Shown: piece by piece, positions 8,746-18,300 of the stretch
Layout of the letters: each line of letters begins with the position of its first letter
Position numbering within the stretch: position 1 is the stretch's first letter
NCBI GenBank assembly: GCA_965248805.1
Contig: CBDFKJ010000007.1
Coordinates: 248,001 to 312,000 of the forward strand
Origin: CBDFKJ01 sp965248805
GTDB lineage: Bacteria > Pseudomonadota > Alphaproteobacteria > UBA6615
Direction: 5' to 3'
Length of the DNA: 64,000 nucleotides
Translations under genes and position numbers: made by a program
The notes under the pieces: generated by a model
The model's input: only the letters and a program-made list of their open reading frames with translations
What the model was told of the DNA's origin: nothing
Database searches by the model: none

Positions 8746-8973
8746 ATGGCCACACAACATCTGAACCAGATCCAGCTGGCGGAGCGTTGGAACATCTCGC
8801 CGCGCACACTCGAGCGCTGGCGCTGGATCGGCGAGGGCCCGCGTTACCTCAAGATCGGCGGCCGCGTCGTCTACCGCCTCACCGACATCGAAACCTACGA
8901 GGCCGCGCAGTTGCGCCTCGCCGAGTCCGAAACGGCCGAGCCCGCCGTGGCCGGCCGTGGGCGCGGCGCATGA
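8746..8973 (+). CDS. Excisionase/AlpA-like helix-turn-helix protein
   Basis: The 75-residue protein carries the MerR/AlpA-type winged helix: LAERWNISPRTLERWRW, then a wing GPRYLKIGGRVVYRL and DIETYEA. Such small proteins act as recombination directionality factors or early regulators in prophages and islands. GGAGGAAAGG at 8736-8745 directly precedes the ATG at 8746, so the in-frame GTG at 8734 is less likely. It opens the early phage gene cluster and its stop overlaps the next start (ATGA). Confidence 0.8.
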   Translation: MATQHLNQIQLAERWNISPRTLERWRWIGEGPRYLKIGGRVVYRLTDIETYEAAQLRLAESETAEPAVAGRGRGA

Positions 8974-9317
8974 CCCTGATGGCCTGCAGCGCGGCCCCGG
9001 AAGCGTCCGTGCCCGCCCGGACGACGAGCCCCCTCATCATCGATGTGGCCGGTTTCGAGGGATGGCTCCGGGCCGCCCATCCGGGAAGCCGTATCACCTA
9101 TCACCGTGGTCACCTCTGCGTCGACCGGCAGCAACGGCCCCACGCCCCCCACGACCCGGCACGCGCCGAGCTCAACCGTCTTGCTGACCGCGCCATGCGC
9201 GCCTCCGGGCAGGGCCTCGTTCATCTGGTGCAGCAGCGCCACGGCGACGCCGACTACAGCTACATCGCGATCCGCGCCCGGCGGACGCCGCCGCGCATGA
9301 GAGGAGGCAGATCATGA
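8970..9317 (+). CDS. Phage hypothetical protein
   Basis: The 115-residue product starts at the ATGA overlap with the preceding gene, and its stop overlaps the Sak4-like gene by 4 bp. Visible sequence includes LIIDVAGFEGWLRAAHPG, ITYHRGHLCVDR and ALNRLADRAMRASGQGLVHL-like text near the end; no domain is recognised. The pattern (short beta start, central basic stretch, helical end) is typical of small phage proteins that sit before recombination genes. The tight coupling on both sides supports that it is real. Confidence 0.65.
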   Translation: MTLMACSAAPEASVPARTTSPLIIDVAGFEGWLRAAHPGSRITYHRGHLCVDRQQRPHAPHDPARAELNRLADRAMRASGQGLVHLVQQRHGDADYSYIAIRARRTPPRMRGGRS

Positions 9318-10186
9318 GCCTGCGCATCATCACCGCCGACGAGCGCCTCGCCGAGGCCCGCGGCAAGACCACCGTCGCGCTGTTCGGCCCCTCGGGCGTC
9401 GGCAAGACCTCGCTGCTCCGCACCCTGCCGCCGGATGAGACGCTGTGCATCGATCTCGAGGCCGGCATGAAGTCGGTCCAGGACTGGCCGGGCATGAGCA
9501 TCCCGGTGCGCACCTTCGCCGACGCGCTCGATATCGCCTGCCTCGTCGGCGGCGTCGATCCGGCGGCCGATCCGAACGCCTTCTTCTCCGAGGGACATTA
9601 CGGCCATGTCTGCCAGATCTATGCCGAGCTGGTGCCGGTGGTTGCCGGCAAGCGCATCGTCTTCGTCGATTCGATCACCGATCTCACCCGCCAGGCCATG
9701 GCATGGGCCAGGACCCGGCCCGAATCGGTCTCCGACAAGACCGGCAAGCCCGATCTCCGCGGCGCCTATGGAGTGCTCGCCCGCGAGGTCATCGGCCTCC
9801 TGAAGCACTTGCAGCACGCGCCGGGCCGGACCGCGGTCTTCGTCGGCATCCTCGAGCGCGTCACCGACGAGTTCAACCGCGAGCACTGGCGCCCGCAGAT
9901 GGAGGGCGGCAAGGCCGCCCGCGAGCTGCCCGGCATCGTCGACCAGGTGATCTCCATGGGCCTGTTCGAGGCGGATGCCGGTTCGGGGGGCGACGGCTGG
10001 CGGTACGCGCCGGAGAGCGGCGAGGTCCGCCGCCTGGTCTGCCGCTCCGGCAATCCCTATCGCCTGCCGGCCAAGGACCGCTCGGGCCGCCTCGACATCA
10101 CCGAGCCGCCCGACCTCGGAGCGCTGCTCGACAAGATCAACCGGGCGTCCGCGTCCACGACGCCCGCGCCCGCGCAACCCAGCTGA
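9314..10186 (+). CDS. Phage RecA-like ATPase (Sak4-type recombinase family)
   Basis: The 290-residue protein has Walker A GPSGVGKT at 25-32, followed by TLCIDLEAGM and a Walker B-like RIVFVDSITDLTR. It has the compact length of the phage AAA/RecA-core proteins of the Sak4 group, which pair with a single-strand DNA-binding partner for strand annealing or recombination. The next gene encodes a protein whose features suit that partner role. The assignment rests on motifs, size and context; a generic phage nucleotide-binding protein is the alternative. Confidence 0.75.
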   Translation: MSLRIITADERLAEARGKTTVALFGPSGVGKTSLLRTLPPDETLCIDLEAGMKSVQDWPGMSIPVRTFADALDIACLVGGVDPAADPNAFFSEGHYGHVCQIYAELVPVVAGKRIVFVDSITDLTRQAMAWARTRPESVSDKTGKPDLRGAYGVLAREVIGLLKHLQHAPGRTAVFVGILERVTDEFNREHWRPQMEGGKAARELPGIVDQVISMGLFEADAGSGGDGWRYAPESGEVRRLVCRSGNPYRLPAKDRSGRLDITEPPDLGALLDKINRASASTTPAPAQPS

Positions 10187-10201
10187 GAAAGGAGAATCGC
10201 G

Positions 10202-10984
10202 ATGACCTACAACTTCAACGACGTCGAGCCCCACCAGGGCACCGATCTCATCCCCGACGGCAGCTTCGCCAAGGTCGTCATGACCGTCCGCCCCGGCGGC
10301 GTCGACGGCCAGGGCGAGCACGACAAGGGCCTCTTGAAGGCCTCGAACACGCCGGGCAGCGACGTGCTCTCGCTCGACTGCGAGTTCACCGTGGCCGAGG
10401 GCCCGCATGCGCGCCGAAAATTCTGGCAGCTCTTCACCGCCGCCGGCGGCAAGGTCGACGAGAACGGCGCCTCGATCGGCTGGAACATCTCCAAGCGCAT
10501 GGTCCGCGCGATGATCGACAGTGCGCTCGGCCTCGATCCGGAGGACATGAGCGAAGCGGCCCGGCAGAAGCGCCGGCTGCGCGGTCTCGCCGATCTGAAC
10601 GGCATCGCCTTCGTCGCCAGGATCATGGTCGAGCCCAACAACGATCCGCGTTTTCCGGACCGCAACCGGCTCGACCGTCCGGTGCTGCCGAACGAGAAGG
10701 AATGGCGGGCGGTGATGAACGGCGAGGCGGTGCCGCCGGCGCCGTCGCGGTCCCGCGGCACCGGCACCGCTTCGCCCGCGCCGGCCCAGACCCAGGCCGC
10801 GTGGCAACAGCCGCAAGCCCAGCCCGCGCCAGCCTCCGCGGCGCCGGCCTGGCAGCAGCCGGCGGCACAGGCGGCCACACAGGCGCCTGCCGGCGCACCC
10901 GCGGCACCGCCCGCGGAAGCCGCCACACAGGCCGCTCCCGCGCCCGCTCCGGCGCCGTCCGGGCCCGACTGGCTGAACGGATGA
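10202..10984 (+). CDS. Phage single-strand DNA-binding-like protein with Ala/Pro/Gln-rich tail
   Basis: The 260-residue product has a folded N-terminal 180 residues (MTYNFNDVEPHQGTDLIPDG, KFWQLFTAAGG, RGLADLNGIAFVARI). A low-complexity tail of Ala, Pro and Gln follows, ending PDWLNG. This layout, an OB-like core with a flexible linker and a short conserved tip, resembles phage single-strand binding proteins (DUF669-like) that accompany Sak4-type recombinases. No catalytic motif is seen. A good ribosome site (AAAGGAG) precedes the ATG. Confidence 0.6.
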   Translation: MTYNFNDVEPHQGTDLIPDGSFAKVVMTVRPGGVDGQGEHDKGLLKASNTPGSDVLSLDCEFTVAEGPHARRKFWQLFTAAGGKVDENGASIGWNISKRMVRAMIDSALGLDPEDMSEAARQKRRLRGLADLNGIAFVARIMVEPNNDPRFPDRNRLDRPVLPNEKEWRAVMNGEAVPPAPSRSRGTGTASPAPAQTQAAWQQPQAQPAPASAAPAWQQPAAQAATQAPAGAPAAPPAEAATQAAPAPAPAPSGPDWLNG

Positions 10985-11355
10985 TGACCGACGACGAATG
11001 GCAGGCCCACGTCACCCGCGAAGCCGCAAGGGCCGTCGGCGCGTGGCTCGAAGCGCGGGGAAGGCTCCACCGGCCCATCCGCTCCTTGACCATGCCCGAA
11101 CTCGAAGCGATGGCGGAGAACGCGATCGCGCGCTTCATCGTGCTGGCCTCGGAGCGGATCGGGATGGACCCGAATCGGGACGGCGATCTCGCCCGCCTCT
11201 TGATGACCGCCGGCCCTGTGCTCTCTGCGGACGCGAATCCCGGGGCTTCGGATTCTGCCTCCGGCTCCAATGGGACCGCTATCCCCATTACGGCTTCTGC
11301 TCGATGCGTTGCCTCGACGCCGGATCGACGCTCGCCGAGAGGAATGCCGGCGTGA
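10981..11355 (+). pseudogene. Phage hypothetical protein whose frame breaks near base 11217
   Basis: The reading frame starts at the ATGATGA overlap and encodes a plausible helical protein (VTREAARAVGAWLEARGR, MPELEAMAENAIARF, IVLASERIGMDP) up to LARLLMTAGP at about 11215. After that the frame turns into Ala/Ser-rich text without a family look. The genuine continuation, with a zinc-finger-like segment, lies in another frame (next entry). One missing C in the run GGCCCTGTG would join the two. A sequencing error, a real frameshift or two formerly separate genes are all possible. Confidence 0.55.
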
Positions 11356-11567
11356 TCGACAAGACCGCGATGGAGAAGCGGGCGATCAAGGACGCCAGGC
11401 GGTTCTTCGCCGAGGCGTTGGGCGAGCTCGGTCTCCTGGCGCCGTTCCACGACCGGACGGGCGAAGAGATCGACCGGATCATCGAGGCCTGCGTCGACGG
11501 CTTCCAGGACTCCATGCAGCGCCAGGCCGCCGAGGCCGTGCCGTTCGACGACGAAATTCCGTTTTGA
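11216..11567 (+). CDS. DUF6511-like zinc-finger phage protein, frame-shifted from upstream gene
   Basis: The frame ending at 11567 reads PCALCGRESRGFGFC and YGFCSMRCLDAG, two CxxC-type knuckles typical of the small phage family DUF6511. A helical C-terminus follows, ending DDEIPF. No start codon exists just before CALCGR in this frame. Translation therefore either comes by frameshift from the gene starting at 10981 or the start was lost. The coordinates begin where the frame becomes meaningful. Confidence 0.6.
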
Positions 11568-11575
11568 GGGCCGCG

Positions 11576-12376
11576 ATGACGGTGATCGATCTCAACCACG
11601 GCTCGGGCTTCGTCTATCTGCGGCCCTCCGCCGTTACCGATGCGGGGCGGCAGATCAACGCCGCGATCGATACCGCGCTCGAGGCGGCGGAACGCGCAGC
11701 GCGTCCGCGCGACTATCTCGGCGCGAGCCGGATCGGCGAGCCCTGCGCGCGCAAGCTGGTTTACGAATACACCCACACGCCGAAGGACCCGGGCCAGGAG
11801 TTCGACGGTGCGCTGCTGCGCATCTTCGCCGCCGGCCACAAATTCGAGGCGCTTTCCGTCGAGTGGCTGCGCGGCGCCGGCTTCGATCTGCGCACCGCCC
11901 GCCGCGACGGCGACCAGTTCGGCTTCTCGGCCGCCGGCGGACGGCTGCGCGGTCATGTCGACGGCGTCATCACCGCCGGGCCCGATGTCGGCCTCGCCTG
12001 GCCCGCGCTCTGGGAGCACAAGGCGCTCAACGCGCGGTCCTGGACCGACACCGTCAAGCGGGGTTTGCGCGCCTCGAAGCCGGTCTATTACGGGCAGGTC
12101 CAGCTCTACATGGCCTACATGACGCTCGGCCACGCGCTGTTCACGGCCATGAACAAGGACACCCAGGCGCTCTACCACGAGGCCGTACCGTTCGATGCGG
12201 CCGCGGCGCAAGCGCTCTCCGACAAGGCCGTGCAGGTCATCCGCGCCGCCGAGGCGGGCGAGCTGCCGCCGCGCATCGCCGCCAACGCGGACTTCTATCT
12301 CTGCCGCTTCTGCGAGTACGCGCGCCGATGCTGGGAGGCCGAATCGACGACCGATGGCACGGAGAACCCGTTCTGA
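11576..12376 (+). CDS. Cas4/AddB-like PD-(D/E)XK nuclease of phage origin
   Basis: The 266-residue protein shows GASRIGEPCARKLVYEY near the N-terminus, the metal-binding core GHVDGVI, and LWEHKAL, the (D/E)xK motif. It ends with a cysteine cluster CRFCEYARRC. With the early Cys this is the four-cysteine iron-sulfur arrangement of Cas4 and AddB-type nucleases. In phages such enzymes resect DNA ends for recombination, consistent with the Sak4-like gene upstream. Its stop overlaps the next start (TGATG). Confidence 0.8.
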   Translation: MTVIDLNHGSGFVYLRPSAVTDAGRQINAAIDTALEAAERAARPRDYLGASRIGEPCARKLVYEYTHTPKDPGQEFDGALLRIFAAGHKFEALSVEWLRGAGFDLRTARRDGDQFGFSAAGGRLRGHVDGVITAGPDVGLAWPALWEHKALNARSWTDTVKRGLRASKPVYYGQVQLYMAYMTLGHALFTAMNKDTQALYHEAVPFDAAAAQALSDKAVQVIRAAEAGELPPRIAANADFYLCRFCEYARRCWEAESTTDGTENPF

Positions 12377-13647
12377 TGCCGGACCTGAACGAAACCCTCC
12401 GTCCCCACCATCCCGTCGCCGAGGCCTTTCCGATGATGGCCGGCGCCGACTTCGACCGCCTCGTCGACGACATTCGCAGCCATGGCCTCCGAGAGCCCAT
12501 CTGGCTCGACGGCGAGGGTCGCATTCTCGACGGGCGCAACCGTGACCTCGCCTGCCGGCTCGCCGCCGTGCTGCCGGCCTACCGGGTCTACGACGGCGGC
12601 GATCCGACCGCCTTTGTCGTCAGTCTGAACCTTCACCGCCGGCATCTCAGCGAGAGCCAGAGGGCCATGGTCGCGGCGCGATTGGCGACCATGCGCCAGG
12701 GCGAACGAACCGACCTTTCGCCAATTGGCGAAAGGTTCGGCCAGGCGGAGGCCGCCCGTCTTCTCAACGTCGGTAAACGCAACGTCGAACGAGCCGCCAG
12801 GGTACGCGAAGCGGGAGCCCCCATCCTGGTCCGCGCGGTGGAAGAAGGAAAGATCGCGGTCAGCGACGCCGCCGCCATCGTCGACCGTCCGCCCGAGGAA
12901 CAGGTCACGTTGATCGACAGCGTCCGTTCGGGCAAGCACAAGACCCTGCGCCGCGCCGCCGCTGTCCGCCGCCGCGAACAGCGCGAGACGCCGCCCGCGG
13001 ACATGCCCGCGCACGACGGCCGCATGCGGCTGTTCGCCGCCGCCGTCGCCGATGCGCTCGAACACATCGAACCCGGCAGCGTCGATTGCATCGTCACCGA
13101 TCCGCCCTACCCGCGCGGGTACCTCGCCGTCTACGGCGATCTGGCGCGGACCGCCGCCCGGGTTCTCCGCCCCGGCGGTTGCTGCCTGGTCATGGCCGGG
13201 CAGTCCTATCTGCCCGAGATCGTCGCCGCCATGACGCCGCACCTTCGCTACCACTGGACGGTGGCCTATCTCACCCCGGGCGGCCAGTCGGTCCAGCTCT
13301 GGGAGCGCAAGGTCAACACCTTTTGGAAGCCGGTTCTGTGGTTCGTCAACGACCCGGACGCCGCCGGATACCCGGGCGAGTGGGTCGGCGACGTGGCGCG
13401 CAGCGATGCCAACGACAAGCGTTTCCATCACTGGGGGCAGTCGGAAAGCGGCATGGCCGATCTGGTGCGCCGCTTCACCCGTGCCGGCGAGACGGTGTTC
13501 GATCCGTTCCTCGGCGGCGGCACCACCGGCGTCGCGGCCCTCGGCCTGAACCGCCTGTTCATCGGCTCCGACAGCGACGGGGCGGCCGTGAATCAGGCCC
13601 GCGGCCGTCTCCTGGAGACCCTGCGGGAGGTGCGCCATGCAGGTTAG
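12376..13647 (+). CDS. ParB-like nuclease domain fused to a DNA methyltransferase
   Basis: The 423-residue protein begins with a ParB/Srx-type domain (GLREPIWLDGEGRILDGRNR) followed by a helical DNA-binding region. Near the middle the methyltransferase motif IV VTDPPYPRG appears, and motif I FDPFLGGGTTGVAAL lies close to the C-terminus. That order is typical of beta-class N4-cytosine/N6-adenine methyltransferases. Phage copies usually protect DNA or alter gene expression; no cognate restriction enzyme is visible. It overlaps the preceding stop and the following start. Confidence 0.85.
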   Translation: MPDLNETLRPHHPVAEAFPMMAGADFDRLVDDIRSHGLREPIWLDGEGRILDGRNRDLACRLAAVLPAYRVYDGGDPTAFVVSLNLHRRHLSESQRAMVAARLATMRQGERTDLSPIGERFGQAEAARLLNVGKRNVERAARVREAGAPILVRAVEEGKIAVSDAAAIVDRPPEEQVTLIDSVRSGKHKTLRRAAAVRRREQRETPPADMPAHDGRMRLFAAAVADALEHIEPGSVDCIVTDPPYPRGYLAVYGDLARTAARVLRPGGCCLVMAGQSYLPEIVAAMTPHLRYHWTVAYLTPGGQSVQLWERKVNTFWKPVLWFVNDPDAAGYPGEWVGDVARSDANDKRFHHWGQSESGMADLVRRFTRAGETVFDPFLGGGTTGVAALGLNRLFIGSDSDGAAVNQARGRLLETLREVRHAG

Positions 13648-14059
13648 GGAGGAACGCTCGGGCTGGCGCGATCGGGCACTCTCCCTGCGCCATCGCCGCT
13701 GGGGCTGGAACTGTCCGGCGATCGACATCGACTTCCTGGAGTTCCATGCCGGTGAGCCGGTGGCCCTGATCGAGTGCAAGCTGGAACATGCCCAGCCCTG
13801 GGACCTCGACGGCAAGCCGGCGCGCGCCTTCATGCGCCTCGCCGAGCGGGCGGGCCTTCCCGCCTTTTACGTGGTGCGCGCGGCCGACTTCTCGTGGTGG
13901 CAGGTGTGGGCGCTTAACGACCTCGCCCGGAGGCATCTGGGCGGGAATGAGCGCCGGCTCACGGAACCCGAGTTCATCTCGCTGCTCTATGCGCTGCGGG
14001 GCCTCAATCTGCCGCCGGAAACGGCCGCCCGGGGCTATTGCCGGGAGGATCAGTTCTGA
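13637..14059 (+). CDS. Small endonuclease-like phage protein
   Basis: The 140-residue protein has RHRRWGWNCPAIDIDFLEF followed by VALIECKLEHA. The Asp, Glu-x-Lys pattern looks like a PD-(D/E)XK restriction-endonuclease fold. It overlaps the methyltransferase gene by 11 bp and the helicase start by 3 bp, so it is co-translated with DNA-metabolism genes. A junction-resolving or structure-specific nuclease is plausible, but I cannot name the family with certainty. Confidence 0.6.
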   Translation: MQVREERSGWRDRALSLRHRRWGWNCPAIDIDFLEFHAGEPVALIECKLEHAQPWDLDGKPARAFMRLAERAGLPAFYVVRAADFSWWQVWALNDLARRHLGGNERRLTEPEFISLLYALRGLNLPPETAARGYCREDQF

Positions 14060-15381
14060 TGTTGGGAGACCGACCGATGACCGACGACTTCACGCCCTCG
14101 GACGCCCAGGCCAAGTCGATCGCCGATATCGCGGACTGGTTCAACCATCGCACCCGCGACCGGAAGGTGTTCCGCGTCTGGGGCTACGCTGGATCGGGAA
14201 AAACGACCATCACCCGCCACGCCATCGCCGAGCTCGGCCTCGAGGAAGGCTCGGGCGGCGTGCTCTATGGAGCATTTACGGGAAAGGCGGCGCTGGTGAT
14301 GACCCGCAAGGGCACGCCCGCCTCGACCATCCACAGCCTGATCTACCGCGTCTCGGAAGCGACCGAGGCCGAGATCGAGAAGGTCAAGAAGGACATCGCC
14401 GGGATCAAGGCCAGGATCGCCGGCCTCGATTCGACGAAGCGGCTCCTCGAGGAATCCCGGTTGCGCTCGCTCGAGCTGCGGCTCGACGACGCCCACAAGC
14501 CCCGCTTCGTCCTCAACGACCAGTCCGCCGTCCGCGACGCCAAACTCATCGTCCTCGATGAGGTTTCCATGGTCGGCGACGAGATGGCACGCGATCTCCT
14601 GGCCTTCGGCAAGCCGATCCTGGTGTTGGGCGATCCCGGCCAACTGCCGCCGATCAAGGGCCAGGGCGCCTTCACCGAGGCCGCGCCCGACGTGATGCTG
14701 ACTGAGATCCACCGCCAGGCCGGCGACAGCGCCGTCATTCGCTTGGCCACCATGGCCCGCGAGGGCCGGCCGATCCCCTACGGCCGGCACGACGCCTTCG
14801 TCTGGAAGATGCGGCGGAGCGATGTGGAGCCGGAGCAGATGCTGCGCGGCGGCCAGGTGATCTGCGGCAGGAACTCGACCCGCCTGCAGCTCAACAACGC
14901 CATGAAACGCGCCGCCGGCTACGAGAGCATCTATCCCACGGGCGAGGTTCGCAGCGGGACGTCCGAGAAGATCATCTGTCTCAGGAACCGCAACGACCTC
15001 GGCATCGTCAACGGCATGTTCCTCACCCTTGGCGAGGTGCGCGACGAGAACGAGACCTCCTTCTCCGCCACCATTCGCACCGAGGACGGGGACCTCGTCG
15101 GCGGAAGCGCCGACAAGCCCGAACGGCACTTCATCTACAAGGGGCATTTCGACGACCACATCGAGGCCGATCCCGACCGCGGCCGCCGCGACCACTGGAC
15201 CCGGCGCGGACTGATCGAGGCGGTCTGGGGCTGGGCCATCACGGCGCACAAGAGTCAGGGAAGCCAATGGGGAAACGTCCTCGTCTATGACGACGGTCTC
15301 GGGCGGACCGCCGAGGACCGCGCCCGCTGGCTCTATACCGCCATCACCCGCGCCGAGCGGGGGCTCGTGATCCTTGATTGA
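14059..15381 (+). CDS. SF1-type DNA helicase (RecD/Dda-like)
   Basis: The 440-residue protein has all superfamily 1 motifs: Walker A GYAGSGKTT, motif Ia with AFTGKAALVM, Walker B LIVLDEVSMVGDEM, motif III LGDPGQLPP, and motif V/VI WAITAHKSQGSQW and YTAITRAER. It unwinds DNA 5'-3' in homologues of RecD2/Dda type during phage replication. The ATG at 14059 overlaps the upstream stop (TGATG) behind GGGAGG. A second ATG at 14077 with its own GGGAG is an equally good start. The next gene overlaps by 8 bp. Confidence 0.9.
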   Translation: MLGDRPMTDDFTPSDAQAKSIADIADWFNHRTRDRKVFRVWGYAGSGKTTITRHAIAELGLEEGSGGVLYGAFTGKAALVMTRKGTPASTIHSLIYRVSEATEAEIEKVKKDIAGIKARIAGLDSTKRLLEESRLRSLELRLDDAHKPRFVLNDQSAVRDAKLIVLDEVSMVGDEMARDLLAFGKPILVLGDPGQLPPIKGQGAFTEAAPDVMLTEIHRQAGDSAVIRLATMAREGRPIPYGRHDAFVWKMRRSDVEPEQMLRGGQVICGRNSTRLQLNNAMKRAAGYESIYPTGEVRSGTSEKIICLRNRNDLGIVNGMFLTLGEVRDENETSFSATIRTEDGDLVGGSADKPERHFIYKGHFDDHIEADPDRGRRDHWTRRGLIEAVWGWAITAHKSQGSQWGNVLVYDDGLGRTAEDRARWLYTAITRAERGLVILD

Positions 15382-18300
15382 TCTGAACGACGTCTGCCCG
15401 CTCGGCCTCGAGCCCGCACGCTACGATCTCGACGAGATCGTCGGTCGGCTGCGCGAGTCCGCCGAGCACTGGGTGCCGCGCCACTTCCCGAACGGACGCC
15501 GCAACGGCGACGAATGGCGGCTCGCCAACATCGGCGGTGATGCGCCGCGCAAGAACGGCTCCTGCGTCATCGCGATCAAGGGTCCGCACGCCGGCGACTG
15601 GATCGACTTCGACACCGGCGAGGGCGGCGGACCCTTGAGCACCCTCGAGCACGCGACCGGTCTCACGGCCCGGGCGCTGTTCGATTATGCCGCCGAGCTC
15701 GTCGGCACCGCGCCGGTACGCACCGCGGCACCCGCCCCGCCGAAGGACGGCGCCGGGTCCGCATCCGAGGCCGCGCCGGAGACGCGCAGCAAGGAGAACG
15801 CCCGCCGCGAGATCGAGATCGTCCTCAAGGGATGCCGGGCGCTCGCCGACACGCCAGGTGAGACCTACCTCGCGGCCCGCGGCCTCGCCGTGCCCGACAC
15901 GCCCGAACTCAGGTTCCATCCCGATCTCACCCATTGGGAGACCCGCACCGGCTATCCCGGCCTCGTCGCCTTCGTGCGCAATGCCGGCGGCCGGGTCATC
16001 GGGATCCATCGCACCTATCTCGCTCCGGACGGTGCGGCAAAGGCCGATTTGCCGAGCCCCCGCATGATGCTCGGCCCCGTCGCCGGCGGCGCCGTCCGTC
16101 TCGCGCCCCTCGGCGAGAACGGCGTGTTGGGGCTCGCCGAGGGCATCGAGACCGCGCTCAGCGTCATAGAAGCCTGTCCCGGACTGCCGGTCTGGGCGGC
16201 CCTCGCGGCCGGCAATCTCGCCCACGTCGCGCTCCCACCCGAGGTCGTCCGCGTCGTCATCCTCGCCGACAATGACGGCAAAGGCGTCGGCATCCGGGCC
16301 GCCGAACGTGCTGCCGCGCGTCACGCCGCCGAGGGACGGCGGGTCTGGATCGCCATGCCCGACCGGGCAGGCGAGGACTTCAACGATCTCCTGCAACGCG
16401 CCGGACCCGATGCCGTCCGTCAGGCCCTCGAGGCCGCAGTCGAATGGACGCCGGCGACGACGCCCGAGGACGCCCAGCCGGCCATGGTGGAAGCGACCGC
16501 CAGCGAGGTCGGCGGCCACAGGCCGGTCGGGTTCTCGGCACCGAACGCGCCGACCACCCGGATGCGCGCCGACGACGGCGATCTGGCCCGGCTCACGGCG
16601 CGCGGCTGGGACCTGCTCAAGGCCGCCAACACCCCGCCCTGGCTCTATCGCTGCGGCGGCCGGCCGTCCTGGGTCGAGCGCGACGACGATGGCGGGCCGA
16701 TCGCCCACGCCATGACCGAGGACCGCATGCGCCATGCGCTGGCCCAGCTCGCCGACTGGCGGCGCACCTCGCGCAGCGGCGATCTGGTCCCGGCACACCC
16801 GCCGGCGGTCCTGCTCAAGAATCTGCTGGCGACGCCGGACCCGGCGCTTCCCGTGCTCGCCGCCATCGTCACCGCGCCGGTGTTCGGCCACGACGGCTCG
16901 CTGGTCACCAAACCGGGCTATCACGCCGCGACACGGCTTCTCTATGAGCCGCCGCCGGGGTTCCGGCTGCCTTCGGTTCCGGAGCGCCCGACACGGGCCG
17001 AGACCGACGCGGCGCGCACTCTTCTCCTCGACGGCCTGCTCGGCGACTTCCCGTTCACCAGCGAGGCCGAGCGCGCCCATGCGCTGGCGCTGATCCTGCT
17101 GCCCTTCGTGCGCGCCCTGATCGACGGGCCGACGCCGCTGCACCTGATCGAAAAACCGGCGCCGGGCACCGGCGCGACGCTCATGATCGACGCCATCGCC
17201 GTCGTCACCACCGGGGTGAGCGCGAGCGTCATGGTCGAAGGCCGCGACGACGAGGAATGGCGCAAGCGTCTCACCGCCAAGCTGCGCCAGATCCCCTCGA
17301 TCGTCCTGATCGACAATCTGCGCCGTCGCCTCGACGCAGCGCCCCTCGCCGCTGCTCTCACCGCGCCCTGGTGGGAGGACCGCATCCTCGGCAAGTCCGA
17401 GACGGTGCGCTTTCCGATCCGCTGCACCTGGATCGCCACCGGCAACAATCCGCAGTTCTCCAACGAGCTCGCCCGGCGCCTGGTGCGCATCCGCCTCGAT
17501 GCCCATGTCGACCAGCCCTGGCGGCGCGAGGATTTTCGGCACGCCAACCTGCTGGCCTGGACACGGGCGAACCGGGCGGCCCTGGTCGCCGCCTGCCTCA
17601 CCCTCGGGCGCGCCTGGATCGCGGCCGGTCGCCCACGCCACGGGTCCATGCTCGGCAGCTTCGAGGCCTGGGCCGGGATCATGGGCGGCATCCTCGAGGC
17701 CGCCGGCGTCCCCGGCTTCCTCGCCAATCTCGACGAGATGTACGAGGCGGCCGACGCCGAGGGCGCGGTCTGGCGCGCCTTCGTGGCCGCGTGGTGGGAG
17801 CGCCACGGCACCGCCGAGGTCGGTACCGCCGAGCTGCACGAGCTCGCGCTCGCCTGCGAGCCGCCGCTGCCGCTCGGCGACGGCGGAGAGCGTTCGCAGC
17901 GGACCCGTCTCGGCCGGGCGCTGGGCCGGTTGCGCGACCGCGTCTTCGCGATCGGAGAGGTCAAGGTATGCGTCAGGGTGGCCGGCACGCGTCAGCGGGC
18001 ACAGCGCTGGCGGCTCACGATAGAAAATCAAGGTCCGGATCAACGTTCACCACGTTCACCGGGCTCGCATCGTGAAAATCAAACCCCGGATACACGTTCA
18101 CCACGTTCACATCCAGCAAATCAAACCCTGGATGCACGTTCACCACGTTCACCTTATTCCAATAATTCAACGGCTTGCACGAAGGCGAACAAGGTCGGAT
18201 GCGGCGGTACGGGTAGCCTCCTCGAAAATCCGACTTCGGATGCACGTTCACCACGTTCACCTGGGCGAGTGAACGTGTGTGAACGTTCACTCCCACGTTC

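Noticed and set aside
8721..8969. Longer start for the gene at 8970
   Set aside because: The upstream extension overlaps the excisionase-like gene in another frame, and the ATGA overlap with its own start is typical coupling.
12295..18043. Long minus-strand frames opposite the methyltransferase and primase genes
   Set aside because: They are mirror frames of high-GC genes, lack domain motifs and ribosome sites, and run against clearly functional genes.
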